From: Candidatus Zixiibacteriota bacterium
GTDB lineage: Bacteria > Zixibacteria > MSB-5A5 > DG-27
Direction: 5' to 3'
Length of the DNA stretch: 39,707 bases
NCBI GenBank assembly: GCA_030605835.1
Contig: JAUWHO010000018.1
Coordinates: 1 to 39,707 of the forward strand
A program made the translations under genes and the position numbers. Every line of letters starts with the position of its first letter. Position 1 is the stretch's first letter. The notes beneath the pieces were generated by a model, which did not search any database, was not told the DNA's origin, and saw only the letters and a program-made list of their open reading frames with translations. Positions 35,454 through 39,707 of this stretch are shown piece by piece.

Positions 35454-37778
35454 ATGTCAGAAAAGCTCCGGAAGATCTGCTTGCTTTTGAGCATCATTCT
35501 GTTGGCTGCCTCAATTCGGGGAGTCTATCTTTATCAGAGCTGCGCCAACAATCCCGGCTTCGACACCCCCTCCATCGATTCTCTCTATCACGACCGCTGG
35601 GCACAGGAGATCACGTCCGGGGACTTCTGGGGAGAAGGGACCTTTTTCCGTGCTCCCCTTTACCCCTACTTTCTGGCTGGGATTTACGCTCTTTTCGGTC
35701 ACAACTACTTGGTGCCTCGACTCTTTCAGCACCTCTTGGGCTTGGTGGCGTTACTCCTCATCTATTTCGTAGGCAGAAAGGTCTTCGACCGGAGAACCGC
35801 CCTTCTATCCGCCTTCGTTGGTGCCTCATACTGGGTCTTCATCTACTTCGAGGGCGAGCTTCTCTTAGACTCTCTGGCGATGCTTCTGAATCTTATCCTG
35901 ATCTATTACCTCCTCTTTTGTAGTCTGGACTCCTCCAGGTGGAGATGGCTGGGGGCCGGGGCGCTATTGGGTCTTTCTGCCATCACCCGCCCCAACATCT
36001 TGATCTTCATTCCGGCGGTCTGGCTCTGGATCTACCTCCTCTCCCGTGAGAAAAACGAATTGAGAAGGGCTCTTTCTGCTGCGCTTTTCTTCCTGTTGGG
36101 CGCACTTTTGCTGATCTTTCCGGTGACTCTGAGAAACTTCCTGGTTGGTGAGGATTTCGTCCTCATCGCCTCTCAGGGAGGCATCAATTTCTACATTGGA
36201 AACAATCCTCATTCCGACGGGGGCACCGCCAATCTCCCGGAGTTCGGCAATACCTGGGAGTATAGTGATGCTCGATTTCTGGCCGAGCAAGAAACCGGAA
36301 AGCTGCTCAAGCCCTCCGGTGTCTCTCGCTTCTACTACCGACGGGGCTTAGATTTTGTCTTTGAGGAACCGACTAAGTTCTTAAAGCTCCTCTCAAGAAA
36401 GCTCTACCTCTTCACAAACAGCTTCGAGATCTCCAACAATCAGGACCTCTACTTCGCGAAACGTTACTCTTCTATAACTAATTATCTCCCCCTTGGGTTT
36501 CAGCTCATCGGTCCTTTTGCGCTTTTAGGCCTTCTCCTCCTCGCTATTAACAGAATCAAACGGACAAGAAAGGTAAACATAACAATCTTTTTCGTCCTTT
36601 TTTATTCCCTCTCGGTGATCGCTTTTTTCGTCACCGCCCGGTTTCGCCTGCCGATTCTGCCCTTCATGATACTCCTTGCCGGCAGAGCGTTTTTCTGGTT
36701 GTGGGAGACTTTGAGGGAGAAAAAAGTCCGGGAATTCAGCTGTGCTCTAACTGTTCTGTTGATTCTGGGGACAGTGGTAAACACTAACTGGGCTGGGATG
36801 AGCACTACGAATTACTCTCAAGCCTATTTCAATCTAGGCAATACCTATCTACGTCAGGGGAACCTCCAGAAAGCCCTGGAGAGTTACCAAAAGGCCTCGG
36901 ACGAGAATCCGGCTCAGCCCTTAGTGCACTTAAACGCCGGCACCATCTATTTCGCCCAGAGGGAATATCAAAGGGCCGAAGAGGAATTCAAAAGGGAGAT
37001 AGAGGTCGATCCCGGCGAGGCCAAAACTTATAATAATCTCTCGGTGCTGTCGAGGCTCAGAGGTGACTACGCCGCCGCGGAATCATATGCCAGCAACGCC
37101 ATCAGCTTGAAGGAGAATTACGAGGCCGCATATTACAATTTGGCTTCGGCGCAGAGGCAGGCGGGAAGAGCCGATGAGGCGGTTAAGACTCTGACATCCA
37201 CTTTGGACAAGTTTCCCGATTTCGGCAACATCTTGTTGCTTCTGGGACAGATATATCAGGAGCAAGAGGATTTGGAAGAGTCCAAAGAGGCGTATTTGAG
37301 ACTGGTATCGTTCTCTCCCAGAGGGACTTTCTCCGGCTACGACTTATCGACAATCTATAGCGAAGACTTGCCTTACTCCACGGAGATGACTGAGCTTCAG
37401 GCCAAGGCTCACTTCAATCTGGGCATAATCGAGTTGACCGCAGGCAATCTCCAGGGTGCGATAGATGACTTCAGCGAGTCAACCAAGCTGAAACCTGAGT
37501 TCGCAGAGGCCTGGGAGAACCTCGGCCTCTGTTATGACCTCCGCGGAGACCACGAGACCGCTCTCTCTCTAATGCAGAGGGCGATCGAAAACGACCCCGG
37601 GAATCCGGTCTATTATTTTAACATCGCTTTGACCTGGGCCAAGTCCGGGGATTTGGAGAAGGCACGAGAGAATCTGCAAAAGGCCCTGAGGTTGAATCCC
37701 GATTTCTCGCAGGCAAAAGAGAAAATCAACCTCGTAGAGAGACTTCTCCGCTCCCAGAAAGCAAACAGGCAACAGTAA
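35454..37778 (+). CDS. GT39-like membrane glycosyltransferase fused to TPR repeats
   Basis: 774 aa from ATG 35454; the in-frame TTG at 35418 lies within the promoter and is rejected. The first 430 or so residues are a polytopic membrane region of the ArnT/PMT type (GT39): HDRWAQEI followed by FFRAPLYPYFLAGIYALFG in the first periplasmic loop, then about ten helices with AITRPNILIFIPAVWLW. Such enzymes transfer sugars from polyprenyl-phosphate donors. The acidic residue expected in the first loop is probably in YHDRWAQE. From about residue 455 to 765 come roughly eight tetratricopeptide repeats (AYFNLGNTYLRQGNLQKALE, AEAWENLGLCYDLRGDHETA). Acceptor unknown. No ribosome site is seen, consistent with a leaderless transcript. 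Confidence 0.87.
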   Translation: MSEKLRKICLLLSIILLAASIRGVYLYQSCANNPGFDTPSIDSLYHDRWAQEITSGDFWGEGTFFRAPLYPYFLAGIYALFGHNYLVPRLFQHLLGLVALLLIYFVGRKVFDRRTALLSAFVGASYWVFIYFEGELLLDSLAMLLNLILIYYLLFCSLDSSRWRWLGAGALLGLSAITRPNILIFIPAVWLWIYLLSREKNELRRALSAALFFLLGALLLIFPVTLRNFLVGEDFVLIASQGGINFYIGNNPHSDGGTANLPEFGNTWEYSDARFLAEQETGKLLKPSGVSRFYYRRGLDFVFEEPTKFLKLLSRKLYLFTNSFEISNNQDLYFAKRYSSITNYLPLGFQLIGPFALLGLLLLAINRIKRTRKVNITIFFVLFYSLSVIAFFVTARFRLPILPFMILLAGRAFFWLWETLREKKVREFSCALTVLLILGTVVNTNWAGMSTTNYSQAYFNLGNTYLRQGNLQKALESYQKASDENPAQPLVHLNAGTIYFAQREYQRAEEEFKREIEVDPGEAKTYNNLSVLSRLRGDYAAAESYASNAISLKENYEAAYYNLASAQRQAGRADEAVKTLTSTLDKFPDFGNILLLLGQIYQEQEDLEESKEAYLRLVSFSPRGTFSGYDLSTIYSEDLPYSTEMTELQAKAHFNLGIIELTAGNLQGAIDDFSESTKLKPEFAEAWENLGLCYDLRGDHETALSLMQRAIENDPGNPVYYFNIALTWAKSGDLEKARENLQKALRLNPDFSQAKEKINLVERLLRSQKANRQQ

Positions 37779-37794
37779 AAAGGGAACATATTCC

Positions 37795-38181
37795 AGCTGG
37801 GGCAGGGTTCAACTCCTGTCCCTTAGGGGTGGGGGTTCAACCCCCACCCCAGCTGCGTGCGGCCAGGTAATTACACATACGGTAAGCTGGCAAACCCATC
37901 ACCGCCAATCGTCCGTAGTGTCGAATACCCACATTCGACATCCAGCAGTCTATGTAGCGAAAACTCATACGAGCCGTATGGCTTTCAGGTTTCCAGCCCG
38001 TGCCGTCAGGTGTTTCCACCTGACGGGCGCGATGCCGAGGGATTTCCAACAGCACTGTCAATGAAACAAGCCCCATCCGCTTAATCTGTTTAATCTGCTT
38101 GCCCGCCTCTGGCGTGGCTGTGAATCGCCTTCCTGCTGTGAATCCCCCTCCTGTTGGTATAGGACGCCCTCGTCCTATACC
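37795..38181. repeat. Second island of short perfect hairpins
   Basis: Listed perfect stems: outer AGCTGGGG (37795-37802)/CCCCAGCT (37847-37854) enclosing GGGGTGGGGG-TTCAA-CCCCCACCCC (37826-37850); GTCGAAT/ATTCGAC near 37920-37940; CATACG/CGTATG near 37967; CCGTCAGGTG-TTTC-CACCTGACGG (38003-38026); GGTATAGGACG-CCCT-CGTCCTATACC (38156-38181). A 7-nt-periodic ACTCACC trace follows at about 38224-38245. This fills the 464-nt gap 37779-38242. I see no gene in it. Confidence 0.75.
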
Positions 38182-38242
38182 TGGCAAGAACGTTAGATAC
38201 CTGAGAAGAAAAGGGTCACCGCATTACTCACCACTCACCAAC

Positions 38243-38773
38243 TCACTCACTTTCATAGACTGCCATGGTGAATAGATCATAACCCTTCAATTTATCACGC
38301 CCATGTAAATAGGAAAGCTCTATTAGAACCGCCGCTTCCACAACCTCCCCTCCCAGCATTTCCACCAGCTTACAGGTGGCCGCCAGCGTCCCCCCGGTCG
38401 CCAACAGGTCGTCCACCACCAACACCTTCTGACCCTTTTGGACCGCATCAGTGTGGATTTCCAGGGTGTCGGTCCCGTATTCAAGCTCATATTCCATCTT
38501 GTGGGTCTCATACGGAAGCTTACCGACTTTCCTGACCGGAACGAAACCTGCCTCCAGCATCTGCGCCAAAGCGCCGCCAATCACAAACCCTCTCGCCTCG
38601 ATAGCCACCACCACCTCAATCCCCTTGCCTTTGTATCGGTCATACAGAACCTGCAGGGTTTCCCTGAAGGCCTTGGGATTCTGAAGTAGAGTGGTTATGT
38701 CCTTGAAAACGATCCCGGGTTTGGGAAAATCGGGGACATCACGAATGTGGCTTTTTAATTTCTCGTTCTGCAT
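38243..38773 (-). CDS. apt: Adenine phosphoribosyltransferase
   Basis: Apt joins adenine and PRPP to make AMP and pyrophosphate in purine salvage; cytosolic. The 176-aa protein has normal length, the N-terminal IRDVPDFPKPGIVFKDI typical of bacterial Apt, the EARGFVIGGALA loop, and the PRPP-binding motif VLVVDDLLATGGTLAA (about 117-132, with Asp121-Asp122). ATG 38773 lies 3 nt after the acylphosphatase stop, so the three genes LOG-acyP-apt form one unit. No terminator with a T-run is evident downstream; the hairpin island comes next. Confidence 0.97.
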   Translation of the reverse strand: MQNEKLKSHIRDVPDFPKPGIVFKDITTLLQNPKAFRETLQVLYDRYKGKGIEVVVAIEARGFVIGGALAQMLEAGFVPVRKVGKLPYETHKMEYELEYGTDTLEIHTDAVQKGQKVLVVDDLLATGGTLAATCKLVEMLGGEVVEAAVLIELSYLHGRDKLKGYDLFTMAVYESE

Positions 38774-38776
38774 GGT

Positions 38777-39058
38777 CTAAAATCTCACTCTGAAGTCTAC
38801 GTAGTTTCCAGTGTATTCGCCCCATTCCACCGCAACGTTGGTAATGTGGGCATAAGAGAGACTCACTCTCAACTCTTTCACGAAATCGGTAATCAACCCC
38901 TTCTCCCCCTCCACCACCACTTCGACATCTCCGGAATGCAAATTCCTGACGAAACCATTGAGCCCGTACTGGGTGGCCTTTCTAATTGCGGTGTAGCGAA
39001 AGCCGACACCCTGGACTACTCCGGAGAAAGTTATGTGAGCGGAGGCCAGCTCAGACAT
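38777..39058 (-). CDS. acyP: Acylphosphatase
   Basis: A small cytosolic enzyme hydrolysing acyl phosphates. The 93-aa protein matches the family closely: the substrate loop GVVQGVGFRYTAI contains catalytic Arg21, and GFVRNLHSGDVEVVVEG contains Asn39. It ends with DFRVRF, the usual beta-strand end. ATG 39058 overlaps the stop region of the upstream LOG gene by 8 nt (39051-39058), and apt follows after 3 nt, so translation is probably coupled. Confidence 0.96.
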   Translation of the reverse strand: MSELASAHITFSGVVQGVGFRYTAIRKATQYGLNGFVRNLHSGDVEVVVEGEKGLITDFVKELRVSLSYAHITNVAVEWGEYTGNYVDFRVRF

Positions 39059-39527
39059 ACTCCAGCTTCTTGAGCTGCGTCAAAGCCAGATTTACAGCCT
39101 GTTTGGGGGTTTCTGCTTTGAGGATTTCATCGGAGACATCCCAGCTTCCTAAGCTGACCAGAGGCTTCCCCAACCTCAGGGCAAATCCCACCTCCGAGAG
39201 AGTGCCGTAGCCTCCGGAGATGGCGATCAAAACGTCGGCGCTGCGGACGATCAAGACATTTCTCCCTTCCCCCAAACCGGTCGGCACCGGGAAGTCAACG
39301 TAGGGGTTGGCTTCGTGCTTATTCACCCCCGGCAGGATTCCGATGGTGATGCCTCCTTGCTCCTTGGCTCCTTTGCAGACTGCCTCCATAACTCCACCCA
39401 ATCCTCCGCAGATCAATGTCGCCTCTGCTCTGGCAATCTCAGACCCGACTTCCTCGGCAAGCTTGTAGATCTCCGGAGGACAACTGGAGGCCCCAATCAC
39501 GCCTATGTATTTTTTTGTGCTATCCAT
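39051..39527 (-). CDS. TIGR00725 / LOG-like Rossmann protein
   Basis: 158 aa from ATG 39527; a GTG at 39539 in the same frame is an alternative start, neither having a good ribosome site. Visible features are IGVIGASS at the N-terminus, LICGGLGGVMEAVCKGA (about 38-54), GILPGVNKHEANPYVDFPV, GRNVLIVRSADVLIAI (about 88-103) and SGGYGTLSE (about 104-112). The last two correspond to the nucleotide-binding signature of the lysine-decarboxylase-like/LOG superfamily. LOG enzymes cleave nucleoside monophosphates to base plus ribose 5-phosphate, but the TIGR00725 branch is not biochemically settled. Pairing with apt is at least compatible with purine nucleotide turnover. First gene of the three-gene unit. 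Confidence 0.9.
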   Translation of the reverse strand: MDSTKKYIGVIGASSCPPEIYKLAEEVGSEIARAEATLICGGLGGVMEAVCKGAKEQGGITIGILPGVNKHEANPYVDFPVPTGLGEGRNVLIVRSADVLIAISGGYGTLSEVGFALRLGKPLVSLGSWDVSDEILKAETPKQAVNLALTQLKKLEYV

Positions 39528-39632
39528 AACCGTAAGCACTCATTCCAGTGCTGTCGGGAGTTTCCGTCCCGACAGTTTTCCGTCAGGTGGAAACACCTGA
39601 CGGCACGTGGACATACTCTTTTGTGCTATCCA
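39513..39632. repeat. Hairpin pair bounded by 14-bp direct repeats
   Basis: TTTTGTGCTATCCA occurs at 39513-39526 and again at 39619-39632. Between them lie CTGTCGGGA-GTTTCCG-TCCCGACAG (39551-39575) and CCGTCAGGTG-GAAA-CACCTGACGG (39580-39603). The latter is the exact reverse complement of the hairpin at 38003-38026. The left direct repeat is the first codons of the LOG gene. Confidence 0.75.
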
Positions 39633-39678
39633 AAGCCGGTGATACTTGCTGCAATATTGGGCTTCGTCCCAAATAAAA

Positions 39679-39707
39679 TCGGGGCGAGAGGATTTGAACC
39701 TCCGACT
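39679..39707 (-). tRNA. 3' end of a tRNA, probably tRNA-Pro (cut by window edge)
   Basis: The minus strand reads a T-arm GGAGG-TTCAAAT-CCTCT followed by acceptor strand CGCCCCG and discriminator A; CCA is not encoded. An acceptor 5' strand CGGGGCG is implied. C1-G72 with A73 is typical of bacterial tRNA-Pro. The anticodon is outside the window. Confidence 0.7.

Noticed and set aside
37837-38187. 116-codon minus-strand frame in the hairpin island
   Set aside because: It is made of hairpin and repeat sequence, has no ribosome site and no protein-like hydrophobic pattern.

Overview
The window reads as chromosomal DNA of an uncultured Gram-negative bacterium of the FCB (Fibrobacteres-Chlorobi-Bacteroidetes) type or a neighbouring candidate phylum. 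Five intact secreted proteins end in the type IX secretion (T9SS) type A sorting domain, recognisable by the NYPNPFN-type motif followed by SSGIYFYKL and a basic end. There is also a PorV/PorQ-family outer-membrane protein, a large TonB-receptor-like barrel with a carboxypeptidase-regulatory-like N-terminus, and a DUF4159/DUF4175-type pair. Promoters look sigma-70-like (TTGAC(A/T), 16-18 bp, TATAAT-like). I cannot name the phylum from sequence alone.

Layout. 1-5917 (minus): a DUF4175-like membrane protein cut by the window edge, its DUF4159 partner, a terminator, then secD-secF. 6330-7685 (plus): a MATE transporter. 7904-8252 (minus): tRNA-Thr(TGT), tRNA-Tyr(GTA), tRNA-Gly(TCC). 8538-14271 (minus): three secreted proteins, namely an FG-GAP propeller with sorting tail, a large exported protein that may be TIM-barrel-like, and a right-handed beta-helix protein with sorting tail. 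14386-14815 (minus): a decayed beta-helix/T9SS gene broken at G7 runs. 15076-23882 (plus): a four-gene envelope operon (plug-barrel receptor with eight EF-hand-like repeats, an 851-aa exported protein, a PorV-like barrel, a lipoprotein) ending in a strong hairpin terminator. 24070-25282 (minus): a QueG-related Fe-S protein and DUF4416. 25437-27116 (plus): urocanate hydratase. 27590-34975 (minus): two tandem 640-aa paralogous T9SS cargos and a subtilisin-like T9SS protease. 35454-37778 (plus): a GT39-like/TPR fusion. 38243-39527 (minus): a LOG-family protein, acylphosphatase and adenine phosphoribosyltransferase. 39679-39707: the 3' end of a probable tRNA-Pro.

How it fits together. Much of the window serves the cell surface. 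SecDF helps export precursors; cargos with sorting tails would cross the outer membrane by T9SS, probably with PorV-like shuttling. The 15-24 kb operon looks like an outer-membrane assembly whose exact job is undescribed. Housekeeping genes (tRNAs, apt, acyP, hutU) are interspersed.

The intergenic DNA is unusual. It carries heptamer-periodic degenerate repeats and islands of short perfect hairpins, including one hairpin found in both orientations, plus a possible kissing-hairpin leader before the subtilisin gene. These non-coding structures and the four-gene envelope operon are the most promising places for something new.
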